Source: Diplonema papillatum (lineage: Eukaryota > Euglenozoa > Diplonemea > Diplonemida > Diplonemidae). From it: a DNA stretch of 64,000 nucleotides. Of this stretch, positions 18,838 to 30,800 are shown piece by piece. The stretch spans positions 1 through 64,000 of the forward strand of contig JAPJBO010000312.1 of assembly GCA_030068145.1 (NCBI GenBank), in the 5' to 3' direction. The stretch's first letter is position 1; the number at the start of each line of letters is the position of its first letter. Position numbers and translations under genes: made by a program. Below the pieces are notes generated by a model. The model worked only from the letters and a program-made list of their open reading frames with translations. It ran no database searches and was not told the DNA's origin.

Positions 18838-19316
18838 CGAGCCCGCACGTCCTCTTGCGGCCGGCGTCGCACCCTCCGGGCGACGGCGGACGCGTTTTCG
18901 CCGGCAGGGCGGCACACCCACCCTCACACCCACCCTCACACCCACCCTCACACCCACCCTCACACCCACCCTCACACCCACCCTCACACCCACCCTCACA
19001 CCCACCCTCACACCCACCCTCACACCCACCCTCACACCCACCCTCACACCCACCCTCACACCCACCCTCACACCCACCCTCACACCCACCCTCACACCCC
19101 CCGCGGGCACACTCCGACCCGACCGGCCCGTGTCCGAGTCGCGCCGCACAGCTTCACGCCGACGCTGCGCGCAGCTAGTTCGTCGGCGGGCTGCGGGTCC
19201 TGCGGCGGACGCGTCCCCGGCATCGCGGTGTTCTGCATGCACTGCGGGAAGAGGGTCGCGGCCGAGCCACTCTCTTCCCCTCGCAGTGGGGCCCGGCGGG
19301 TGCGAGCGGTGCCGCT
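18838..19316 (+). pseudogene. Duplicated fragment of the zinc-ribbon gene with an expanded 12-bp array
   Basis: The sequence matches 17644-17946 (agcccgcacg ... ctgcgggtcctgcggcgg ... gtgcgagcggtgcc) at high identity and keeps the first zinc-ribbon Cys codons. Its main difference is the 12-bp array at 18913-19099, which in the parent is a single cacaccca unit near 17720. It ends without the second ribbon. I regard it as a pseudogene fragment. Confidence 0.7.
18913..19099 (+). repeat. 12-bp minisatellite, 15 units
   Basis: Perfect tandem cacacccaccct units occupy 18913-19092, followed by a partial unit. The parental sequence at 17718-17740 has only one unit, so this array expanded after the duplication. 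Confidence 0.95.
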
Positions 19317-19346
19317 GGCGCGCTGCGCTGTTCTAGTCGACACACC

Positions 19347-19745
19347 GTGCACTGAGCCAGTCCACCCCTGTTTCCTAGAACTGCATCGAATTGCTTTCGA
19401 AACGTCTTTTCATCACAGTCATTCAGCAGGGGGTGGACCGGCTCACCGTGCCCTCTCTCTATGCGCGCCAAAAATGCCGCAAGCCACGAAGTGCACCGCC
19501 GCTGGGGCACATCTGTCTGAGGCAAGCTAGGCTAACGGATCACGAGGCGGTAGGCACTGCGCTATTCTTGCCGTGCACTGAACCAGTCTACCCCTATCCC
19601 CTGGAACTGCATCGAATTGCCTTTCCGAAACGTCTTTTCATCACAGTCTATCAGCGCGGGGTGGACCGGCTCACCGAGCACTCTCTTTGCAACGAGAATG
19701 ACAGCCGCGCCAAAAACGCCACAAGCCAAGTACACCGCTCCTTGA
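19347..19745. repeat. Two-copy direct repeat, about 155-170 bp each
   Basis: Copies at about 19347-19500 and 19575-19745 share cactga(g/a)ccagt, gaactgcatcgaattgc, aaacgtcttttcatcacagt and gtggaccggctcaccg. A shorter related piece occurs at about 41455-41520. It belongs to a dispersed noncoding family. Confidence 0.7.
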
Positions 19746-21179
19746 AACTGGGCAACTAATTGAAAACATACGGAGCCCCTCTTCGTTTTCAACTGATGGA
19801 GCCCCGCACCCCCTTTCATTTTCCTTGAGAAGCAGGCCAGCTGCTAGCATCAACAGGCCCGAAAGGCAGTCTTCCGCAAAGGAAAATATATCAACTAGAC
19901 ATTTCCCCCCTCCCCATTTAGAGCCGCAGATCTGATTGTTGTAGATTTGCTCCCGATGTGTGCACACGCGCGCAGCTGCAGCCTTATTTTGCCTTGATTC
20001 GGCATCGTTGCGCTGCCACACCGACGTGCGTCGGTTCGATGGTAGGCCGGGCTGTAGTTTCAACATGGTGTAGAGTTTAGATATCCACGAGCTCCTGGGT
20101 TCCATATCTCCTTTGTTTTCTTTCGTATCCTTTCATTGCCCGAGAACGTCTGCGTTACGCACGCAGACTCACCAGATGCAGCTTTAACGGTGGCGATCCA
20201 GTGAAAGAGCCGAGTTGAGTCGTCGGGAGAACGACGCGGTCCATTAGGAGGAGATGGGCCGGCTTGAGATCTGTGAAGACGATGGGCAACCTAAAGCTTT
20301 GAGCTCCAATTGAATAAAACGACGTTCCAAGAGCAGGCATCCCACCCCAGCAGCAGTGCTCTCAGCAGCCGCAGCCCGAAACTGCACATCGAAAGCAGAA
20401 CGCCGCCAGAATCACCGTTCTTCGCTTCTTCCCACGAAACCGGAGACTTTATCCCGGATTTGCAAGCGAACTTCAACTCTAAAAACACCGCATATTCACC
20501 AACCCTGCCCGGTTTCCAGGTCCAGCCCTGAGGACACAAGAATCTCTGCATCGGTACGCGAAGGCGGCTCACGGGCGCAGTCAATCAGTTTCAGGCTCCG
20601 CTCCGAGACCGAATCTACACCCCCTGACCTGCACGCACTTTCACAAAGAAAACACCCCCGCTCAGCTTGTAGAACGTGGGGGGTTCAAGACTACACTCCA
20701 CGAAGGAATGTACTTGGTGTTGGTGTCGGTCACAAACAGTCCCGGACATGGCTAGCCATAACCATAACGAAAGCGTGCACCAAATATACAACCCGAAACC
20801 ATAGCTCTTTCTTGCTCTAAGAGAACCCGTTCATGAACGGTCACACGGAGACCCTAAACCCCCGGAATTTCAAGCGAACTTTAACTCTAAAACACGCAGG
20901 GCATCACGGATTAAAGACAGCAAACGGTGGGGCGGCGGGGTTGTAGAAGACAGGGTGACCCCCCGGGACGTGGGGGGCGCTGGTGCCCCCCTGTCTGCCA
21001 GCAGCCCATTCCCTCCCCGCCACCAAGGGAGAAGGGCCTGAAAAAAAAAGCACAAATCAGAAGCCCGCGCATCGACTGATCTCCGCAATACTCGAGAAAC
21101 GGGGTCGTGAGGTGGCGTCACCCACCCCCTGTGCGTCTGCATTGAAACAGCAGTGTGAACCCCCCCAGCAGTACGTGTT
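19746..21179. other. Intergenic region with repeat tags
   Basis: Copies of the 'CCGG-tag' repeat are at 20450-20492 and 20845-20893. No gene-like frame with domain or splice support was found. Confidence 0.4.
20845..20893 (+). repeat. 'CCGG-tag' dispersed short repeat, best copy
   Basis: A roughly 50-bp repeat with consensus ggtcacccggagac, then aaaaccccggaat, then tcaagcgaactttaactc and taaaa. Other copies lie near 11672, 14790, 20450, 34505, 40425, 43158, 45455, 52300 and 59910. They vary by substitutions but keep the same orientation on the plus strand. The function is unknown. Confidence 0.75.
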
Positions 21180-21870
21180 GCATCGCGGAACACCGGAGAG
21201 GCATTCGACCCCGCCCTCTCTCTAATCGGACCACCCCCAGGACGGATTGCATCGGAACGACGGGTTTAGCAGCTGGGTACACACTGGAGACGACATTCGG
21301 GCACTGCCGCCGCCCTTCCCCCTATCAGCCGGGAAACGCGGGTTCGTGTGGACCACCCCCAGAACAACGCGTTTTGCAGCTGATACGCACCTCGAGAGAC
21401 ACTCGAGCACGGCTGTCTCGCCTTCCTCCTGATCATCCGGGCAACGCGGGTCGTTGCATCGTTGAAACGACGTGTTTTGCAGCACGGCTGCCCCAAGCTC
21501 CCCCTCGCGTTCCCCCTAACCAAGCGGGAAACGCAGTTCGTGTGAGCCAAGCCCGTACGGTTTACACGTGGGAAAACGTGTTTCGTAGGTGCTTGAAGAG
21601 ACGCAAGAGCACGCGCCTTCCCCTACCCAAGCGGGAAACGCAGTCTGTGTGAGCCAACCGCGTACGGTTTACACGTGGAAAAACGTGTTTCGTAGGTGCT
21701 TGAAGAGACGCAAGGGCACGAGGCGGGAAACGCAGTTCGTGTGAGCCAACCCCGTACGTACGGGTTACACGTGGAAAAACGTGTTTCGTAGGTGCTTGAA
21801 GAGACGCAAGAGCACGGCCGCCCCAAGCTCCTTCCCGCCTTCCCACCCTTAAGCAGGCGGGAAACGCGGC
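21180..21870 (+). repeat. Tandem repeat of about 100 bp upstream of a gene start
   Basis: Units share cgggaaacgcag, cgtgtgagccaacc, cgtacggtttacacgtgg, aaaacgtgtttcgtaggtgc and ttgaagagacgcaagagc. The last three (from about 21528, 21627 and 21724) are nearly identical, and the earlier ones are degenerate. The array stops 14 bp before the predicted start codon at 21884, so it forms the promoter or leader region of that gene. Confidence 0.8.
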
Positions 21871-21883
21871 CCCGTGCGAAAGA

Positions 21884-24800
21884 ATGTCGCACAGGGCCCG
21901 AAGCGGCGGGCGGAGGGGCAACGCGGAACGGTCGACGGCAGGGGTCGGCGGCCCGCGCAGCCGGTCGGGCGCGAGCGGCCGCCACGCCGCGCCGGCCCGG
22001 GGGCTCGGCCCCGTCAGGAGGCCCGCCGAGCACGCCGCCGCCGGCGGCGGCCAGCCCAGGGGCCGCTCGTTGTCGCAAAACAAGCAGCAGTCGCAGCAGC
22101 AGCAGCAGCAGCACCCACACCACCACCACCACCACCACCACCACCCGAGCAAGCGAAAATCCGTCTCGCCCATCCCCCGGCCCGGCCGCGCCGCCGCGTC
22201 GCCGCGGCCGGCGCCCGGCGGCGGCGGCGGCGGCGGGGTGTCGCCGCGGGGCTTCTCGCAGTCGGCGCACCCGTGGCCGGCAGGTATTTCTTCTTGTTTC
22301 TTTTTTTTTTTTGTATAAGGCAGCATAATAAGCACCTGCTTTGTAGAAAATACTTGAGGAGGCTGCCAGTTGCAAAAGATCAAAGGAGGTAAATGTGCTG
22401 TAGCCCACACGAAACACAGGTGAATCTGGGTTCAGTGGCGGGCGTATGCGTTCAACAAAAAAGACCCACTTTGTAGTTGTATTGTTTCTCCCCCTCTAGC
22501 CTCCTTCGGAGTAAGCACAAGGCATCCCCTCGGGTATTTTTTTATTAGTACATCTGTACTGACGGGACTATTTCCGGAACAACGGTTGCACATGAAAGAG
22601 AAAACGAAGCCAACGAAAAAGTGCTAATACAGGAAAACCCCCCGAGAGGTTTATACCCTGTACACGCGAAGAACAACAACGTAGGAAAAGAAACTTGTTT
22701 CTTTGGGAGGTCACATTTTTACCTTACCGGGAAAATTTCCCACTGGAACCAGGGGGGGGGGGGTAGGGCTACCACCTTTTATAATTTCGAAGGCGCGGGC
22801 AATTATTTCCCCCCTGCCTGTACGTACACCCAGGTTCCATTCCCATCCAAGCACTTTTCCGCAGGCAAAACTACAGCATCGTTCTCCGAAAGTTTGATCA
22901 AAAATCCTCAAAAATCTTCTTTAAAAGATGGGGGGGTTCGGGGGGCGCAGCCCCCCGCCCAAACGGTACGGTACTAACAAGCCCTAACCTAACAGGGCTT
23001 GTCTGGGCTTATACGTCTTGTAGAGTAGCCGGCGGAGAAACCCCCATCTATGAGAAGGTGTTTCCACCACGATTTTGAGGTGTCCCCATCAATGGTAAAG
23101 TGTTTCCACCACGTTTTGAGGTGTCCCCATCAAGGGTAAATTGTTTCCACCGCATTTTGAGGTGTCCCCATCAATGGTAAGGTGTTTCCACCGCATTTTG
23201 AGGTGTCCCCATCAATGGTAAAGTGTTTCCACCGCATTTTGAGGTGTCCCCATCAAGGGTAAAGTGTTTCCACCGCATTTTGAGGTGTCCCCATCAATGG
23301 TAAGGTGTTTCCACCGCATTTTGAGGTGTCCCCATCAAGGGTAAAGTGTTTCCACCGCATTTTGAGGTGTCCCCATCAAGGGTAAAGTGTTTCCACCGCA
23401 TTTTGAGGTGTCCCCATCAAGGGTAAAGTGTTTCCACCGCATTTTGAGGTGTCCCCATCAAGGGTAAAGTGTTTCCACCGCATTTTGAGGTGTCCCCATC
23501 AATGGTAAGGTGTTTCCACCGCATTTTGAGGTGTCCCCATCAAGGGTAAATTGTTTCCACCGCATTTTGAGGTGTCCCCATCAATGGTAAGGTGTTTCCA
23601 CCACGCAAAATGCGGTGGAAACAATTTACCCTTGATGGGGACACCTCAAAACGTGGTGGAAACACTTTACCATTGATGGGGACACCTCAAAATGCGGTGG
23701 AAACACTTTACCCTTGATGGGGACACCTCAAAATGCGGTGGAAACACTTTACCGGACCATACGGCGCGCCGCAAGCAGAGCAGGAGCGGTGGACGAGAGT
23801 GACAGACACAAGCATAGTTGTATTGTTTTCTCCGCCTCTTGCCTCCTTCGAAATGAGCACAAGGCAGTCCCTCGAGTTTTTTTTCTTGGTATTTTTTGCA
23901 GGGGTTAAGTTAGGATTTTCTTTTTAGCTCTATTCCCGGTTTTCCCGGTTTTTGCCTGTCAGCGCTGCACTGCGGTTCGGACGCGTTCCCGGCCCTCATT
24001 CGCATCCCCGGGGCCACGTTTCCGGCCTGCGGCGGCATCGGCCTTCGGCCGCGCCTCCTTGCCCTACACATGTACCCGCCATTTCACCAGCGATGCTGCA
24101 ACGTGGTAACACCATGCCGCTGCGCCCAAGCGTGCCCGCTCAGTTGCAAAACAGAGAACGGGAGAAGCCTACAGGTGCAACAAGTAAACTGCAAGTCAGG
24201 GGAGGAAACAGCAGAGACCCAAACAGGGAGGTAGACGATGGCTTCGGAATCTTTGTTTACGTGTAGCAATACCGCTGGTCATCAGATCCACCAGCTCTTT
24301 TCACAACTCTTTCTCAGGGTCATGGCGTGTTCTTGGGCAGCTTTGAGGTCTTCGAGAGACGTATATGCAAGCTTTCTTTCCCCAGAAGTAAAGGTCTCTA
24401 CGTACGAGGAAAGAACGTCATTTGGAATGCCATCCGCGGTGATGCTTCCTTCGGATACCCAGCAGCTGTCCATGTTGCATTCTCAACGTTGTAGTCAACG
24501 CCCAGCTCCTCTGAGGCGGTCCCCCTGATCTTCCTTCGTGAGAAACCGAAGCTGCCCAGATGCGCCTGGATCGCTGTTCGCTTTGCCATGACTTTGTGAA
24601 TCCCCCACCCTGGTATGTAGTGCAGTGCAGTGCAGAATAGTAGTGCACTGCAGCAGTGCAGTGTAGTAGTGAACAAGCCGGTTCCGGGCTGGGGCGAATT
24701 CCACTTTTTTTTTTTTTTTTTCAAAACCGGGTTTAGCCGAAAGCCGGTTTTGGAATCCGGAAAACCGGCCCTAACTTAAACCCTGTTTTTTGGGACACCA

Positions 24801-27800
24801 AGAGGCTTCTTCAAGTTCGTGCGCCGATTGAGTTCGTTCACTGTCGAGGCTGGTCCGCCGCTTGCCGCAATTCGCGCCTTGGCCTTCACTTTTTATTGTA
24901 TGCGGCGATTCCCACTACTTGCGGAGAGCGTCTCGATGCGTACGTCAGATAAAGAGTGATCCGATTCGTGCGGTCTACCACCCCCCACTGGACGTTGTGC
25001 TGGGTATCGCACCTTTCACCCTGCTCTGGACCATGGAGGCATGAGCGTGCAGAAACACGACTACCCCACCTACCACCGCCACAGGGGACGCTGTAGCAAG
25101 AGGCGTGCTTGAAAGCACGTACCGCACCCGCGATGTAAGCAGCACGGTTGCCCGGGCCGCCGCCGGAATGTACGACACCAGCGCTACTCGCCAGTTCGGC
25201 CGCAGCAACACCGCAGGTATATGAGGTTTCGTTCTTGTTTCCGCCAACACATCGTGTCCGGAGGGGGAGAAAAAAAAAGGTAAATTTCCCTTATATCCCA
25301 TCCCAAACAAATTTGTGCCCTTATATCCCACTTCAAAAAAGTTTTGTGCCCTTATATCCCACCTCAAACAAATTTTGTGCCCTTATATCCCAATCTAAAG
25401 CTGGCTTCAATGCCCCACCCGAGACGTCTCAAGACGTTCTGGGTGCCTCAGAGCGACTGGTTGCACCGTTTCACAACTTCAAGCTGGCCACCGCGGCCAC
25501 ACTCGATCCCCGATCGGGTGCCTCAACTTGGGAGGCTCAAGCAAGCGTGCCACGCTGACGTTCGGGGCGAATCGCGGTGACAGAACTGTAGTAGCTGGCC
25601 AGATGCTACAGCCGAGAGTCAGGCGAGACAACTGATCTCATCAGACTCATGATCCGTTTCTTGGCCTGACATACCAGTGACCACGGTCATTCCTTGTTGA
25701 GGCTGTGTCACACTGTGACTGTCACAGTGTCAGTCACTGAGTGACCGGACAGTGTCGCGGCAGCCGTAAACTGCACACCCACCGTCTACAGGATTCACCT
25801 CCAGATTCGGGGACCAGAACACAGGGTATCGCTATAGCTGTCCGACTCCGAGTGCCTGGAGTGGAGAGGCTGGTCCAGTTACCGCTGGACAATGGAGCAG
25901 CAGCTGCAGCAAGGAACAGCAGCAGGACCGGGACTACTGGCTCAGTGGAGTGAAGGCACCGCTGTCACGCGGCTGCGAGTCAGCCACAGTCACAGCTGAT
26001 TTCACTTACGCAGTGAAGCCTGCAGTGAAGGAAGCTGTGTCCACCGTCGTGCAACCGGTGTGTGTGCAACCAGTTGCGGTGCAGGCGTGGGCACAACGAC
26101 AGTTGATGACTTTAGGAAGGAATCAGCCATTCTTGCGTGAGCTGCAGATTCCGTCTGTCGGCAACACCTTGGGTTGTTAGCCCACCGTCCTCCGCGGTTC
26201 TGGCCATCTGTCTTGTAATCTGGGTTCAGTTCCGAGTTTGGTTTCCTATCCGAGGCTATCGGGCACTGGTTCAGTTTCGGGTTGAGGTTCGGTTTCGGGT
26301 TCGGTTCTGCCACCATCACTCCTCACCCGAACTTCTGGGTTCGGGTTCGATTTCGGGTTTGGCTCGCCGTGCCAGGCGTGGGCGTCAACTCGCGACACGT
26401 GATGTCTCCATGTCACTGCCAATGTCAGGAGCATGGCAGTGCACTCAAACGCCACCTTTCGCTGTTGTTCCTGTCTGTCTGAGCACTCAAACTTTGAGTC
26501 AAAGCGCACGCGCCCGCTCTCCTCCTTCGTTCGCTGCTGTGACAGGGGCTGTGCTGCAGTGTGCACGCATGCACGTGGCAATAGCAACAGCAACAGGAGT
26601 CCAGCGTCGGGACCCGGCTGGACGAAAAGTTTTTTTTTTTTTCGCCGTAGGTATCCGGATGGTCGAGCCAACCACACTTGGGTTTCAAGGTGAGTGGTCG
26701 GGGGTTCAAGCCCCTCCTCGGCAAGTTTTCCAGCATTTTCCTCGATTCAAATTTGTCAAAACAAATTTGTGCCCTTATATCCCAGTTTGGGATATAAGGG
26801 CACAAAATTTGTTTGAAGTGGGATATAAGGGCACAAATTTGTTTTGAGTGGGATATAAGGGCATTACACCAAAAAAAAAAAAGGCTGAAGTGTGTGCAAT
26901 ACTGGCAGCGGAGGCAGCGCTGAAAATAGTGGTTAACAAACGGCCAGACCGCCGATACTGTGATAGTCAAAAAGCGCGATAGCCAGAGAGTTACAGGAAA
27001 GAAGAGTGCCACAGACCCGCTGTCAAGAGTGTTCCCTACAGCGCCGGCAATAGAATGGGCAAAGGGACACGCAGCCAACCGCTATATAAATGCAGCGGAC
27101 AAGGCAGCAGGAAGAGCTCTGAACAGTCGAAGCGTCTTTGATGTGGAGTGGGTCTACCGAGACGCAGGCCTTCAGTATGTATGCGCCCAAGATGCCGCCG
27201 GTCTAGTGCAGATGGAGGAGATCGGCAGATTTGTCCGAAAACCCCTAGATCACCAGAGGAACAGCAGACTCCGAGAGCGGCTAAACGCACCACGGAGCAG
27301 CATCAACGGCAAGCCGCTGCACCAGCTCCGGAAGGTCAGTGGAGCAGTGGATCTGCTGCAGGCGCTAGTGAGGCGCTCGGTACTACAAGACGGCACATCG
27401 GAGATATGCGGCCTACGAGGGTGCAATGAAAAGGCCACCTCCCATCACGTTCTGACGGCGGACGACGCAGCGCACCTCAGTTGGTTTCTGCCGGAGGCGG
27501 ATCTAAGGCCAGAGTTCGGGGGCAAAACACCCTCCCGAATGCAGGTCCTGGATGCCTTCGCGAAGGGAAACCGCGCGGTGATCCGAAGTGTAGCTCTACG
27601 CGTTCGCAGCCAGCTACCGGAGGACAAGTGCGCTGAATGGGCAACATGGGCCTGGGTAAGAAGTGAAGACAGCGGCAGCAACCCCTCAACCAGCAACAAC
27701 ATGATGAAGCAGTAGACACACCGCGTTGGTTCCCAACACCCCGGCCAAGCAACACCAACCCCAAGAAGTACTACTCTCGCGGTACCCAACTTCCCCAAAC

Positions 27801-30800
27801 ACCCTTGCGCGTTAAGAATCCTCCGAGTCCTCGAAACACCCCGCTATCAACAGCGGACATCCTGCACATGATCACCATTCCTCCCGTGTACCGGCCTCCA
27901 AACATCCCCTCAGCTCCGCCATCGCTACGCTCTGCCGATCAGCAGCAGACAACCCCCGTGTTCAAACCCATCTCCTGGCCAAGCAACCTTTTCTCAGCCC
28001 CATACGCTCCGACCCAATCACCATTCCCTCAACTCCCTCATGAATCAGCACACCTCCCAACCTGCAACATCCTTATTCAACAGAAGTTCGCGCAATCCAT
28101 GGATCATAGTCAGCCTCCCCCGCACCCGCCCGCAGCTCCGCCATCGCTTCGCTTTGGAAACCGCAGACCATCGCAGCAGATCAGCAGCTACTGTAAGTGA
28201 ACTAATACAAACAACTCAATGAACGCCGTCACAGGCAACTGACTGAGCGAATTTCGCCGGAAACACAAAAAAAAAAGAGACTACCGTAATTGGATTAATG
28301 TTGAACCGGGTAAAACTTGGGACACCCCCAGAAATGGGGCTGGGTGTCCTTTTTACCCGGGTTCGGCATTTTCAAAAATCTCAGATTTTGCACTCACGCA
28401 AAAAATCTCAGATTTTAGCAATTTCAAAATTTTTGGATCATCTTTTTTGGTCGGAAATTTCGGGTCACTCAACAGCTCAGCCATGTGGCTGTCCAGGCCT
28501 TGTGACCCTGGATGGCGTTTTCCCCCTTTTTTCCCCCCACTTGTGGTTTGCGACTTTAGGTACCTTGCAGAATATCACGACCCTGGGTGTTGTCCGCGCC
28601 TTCGGGTGCTCGATACTCAGCTCGACCCCTAGGTGCCGCTGTCGTAGGAGGCTGCAGGACCACCACTGGTGCAGTCACACAGGTGACTACCTGGGACACC
28701 CCCCGGGTGTCCCAGGTTTTACCTGGTCTGTCATTTACCCGTTCCAGCTTTAGTCCAGTTCAACATTATTCTAATTACGGTAAATCAAAGGGGAATTGGG
28801 ACTAAACTGTGGCGTTTTCACTTGCGTCCTGAATCCGGCGATTTGTATAATTTTCCTTTCGCTTGGTATACGAGACACGTGTTGAGAATCTCCCTCAGGG
28901 GTGAAGGACTTGTGCATTGGTGTTGGTGTCCACTCATTGCTCAAGCTTGCAATTTGGAACACGCTTTGCAATGTCTCGCAAAATAGCCATTTGTTACCGG
29001 TACACAAGGGCCATATTTTCCCCAGAGTAAAAGATTCCCCCCGGGGGAACGAGGGAAAACCTTGGTTTGTTTGCACGCATTGGCGGAACTTACCTGCTTT
29101 GGTACGTTGCAACGCCGCCCGTTAACACACGAAATAATTATGACTCCTTGACCGGTAAAGCGTCTTTTTTACAAAAAGCCAGCTGGGAGGAAAGCTGTCA
29201 GACAACACGGAGGAACACATAAACGCTAAATAATTGTGGTTGTATTGTGCTTTCCCCTCTACTTTTCTATCTCCTTTCTTCCATCTGGAATCAAAGCAGC
29301 TACGTCGAGTACACACCAGTCCGATCGATTCAGGGTTTAATTTTTCGAGACATGTGTTCCAAAAATGCAAGTCTGAGCAATGAGCGAACCAACACCAAAC
29401 TGAAGATCATGTCACTGTCACAGTTTACATGTCCGTGCTTCACATGGAGATCCCTAACCCAAGACATACCAGGTGAAAAAGAAGAACAACCTGAAGAGTG
29501 TGGATGCGTCAACGCAACAGGTTTTGAAAAGATAGCGAAAGAGCGAAGACATATTTTTTTGTGTAAGCAGTGTTAAAGCACCTGCTTTGCAGGAAATGCT
29601 TGAGGAGGCTGCCAGCTGCAAAACATCAACGGAGGTAAATGTGCTGTAGCCCACACGAAGCACAGGTGAATCGGGGTTCAGTGGCGGGCGTGCGCGTTCA
29701 ACAAAAAAGACCCACTTTGTAGTTGTATTGTTTCTCCCCCTCTAGCCTCCTTCGAAGTAAGCACAAGGCGGCCATTTCCCGGCCACTGTCCACTACACGC
29801 AGGGCTTACGCTCCGTTTTTCACGTGGTACCTGTGGATCCACATGTGGAAGCACACGTGGGGGAAAAACGTCCCGAAAAAGTTACCGTGTGGAAATCAAT
29901 TCCACACGTGACCGCGTCGTAAGCCCTGTTTGACGGAGAAGGTCTACACGAGTAAAAACAAAACCGATTCACGCACGACAGGCAGCGTCGCGGGCAAAGT
30001 GCAAGCGTCGGCGCCGCGGGCGACGATGGGGCTCACGACGCGGTACGCGGTGGAAGCGCTGCCGAGCACCCTGGCGAGGGCACGGCCGCAGGGCAACGGG
30101 CTGGCGCCGGGCGCGGCCCGGGCGGCGCGCACGGACGCCGAGCGGGTCCGGCCCAGTCGGGGCCCCGCCGCCTCGTCTCCCGGGCAGGAGTACAAGACGA
30201 CCAACGAAGCCGCGATGCGCGTGATGCAACGCGTGAAGCGGCTGATGGCGGCCCTCGAAGGCTCGGGCCCCGGCGACAGCCAAGAGGAGATCTACGTGGA
30301 AGACGTGCAATACGACCGCGAAGAGAACGTCGTCGAGGAAATCGTAGAGCGGCGGCGTGCCCGCGATGTGTGGGAGCGACGCGATGGCCACCTCGTTCCG
30401 AGCCGCATGCAGGCCCCCGCCGATTCTTATGGAATAGCACCGCCCAACCTGCAGGGGCACGCAATTCGGTCGGATAGAGGTGAGGAAGCGGTCGTGTCGC
30501 CGTATGACGCGCAACCCAGCGCATCGCGGAGGCAGCCCCCGTCTTGGCCCGCTTCCAGGGCACCTCCTGCATCTACTGCCTCCGCCGCCTATGACTACGC
30601 TGGCGGTGGCCGCATGCAACGCGGCGGCGGCGGCGTGGCACCGTCACCCCTATACCAAAACCAGCACAACTACTTTCAAGACGAGCCTCGGCGACCTCCC
30701 AGCACTTCGTTCATCAAAGGTATGCTCCGTTCTATGATTCGTTGACGAGGGCAAAACGAAGCTGTTCTGTCAAAATGTCCTACGTCACCCTTTCGGAGTA

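Noticed and set aside
26225..26360. Telomere-like ttcggg repeats
   Set aside because: Irregular spacing and short extent inside an intron; more likely a degenerate local duplication.
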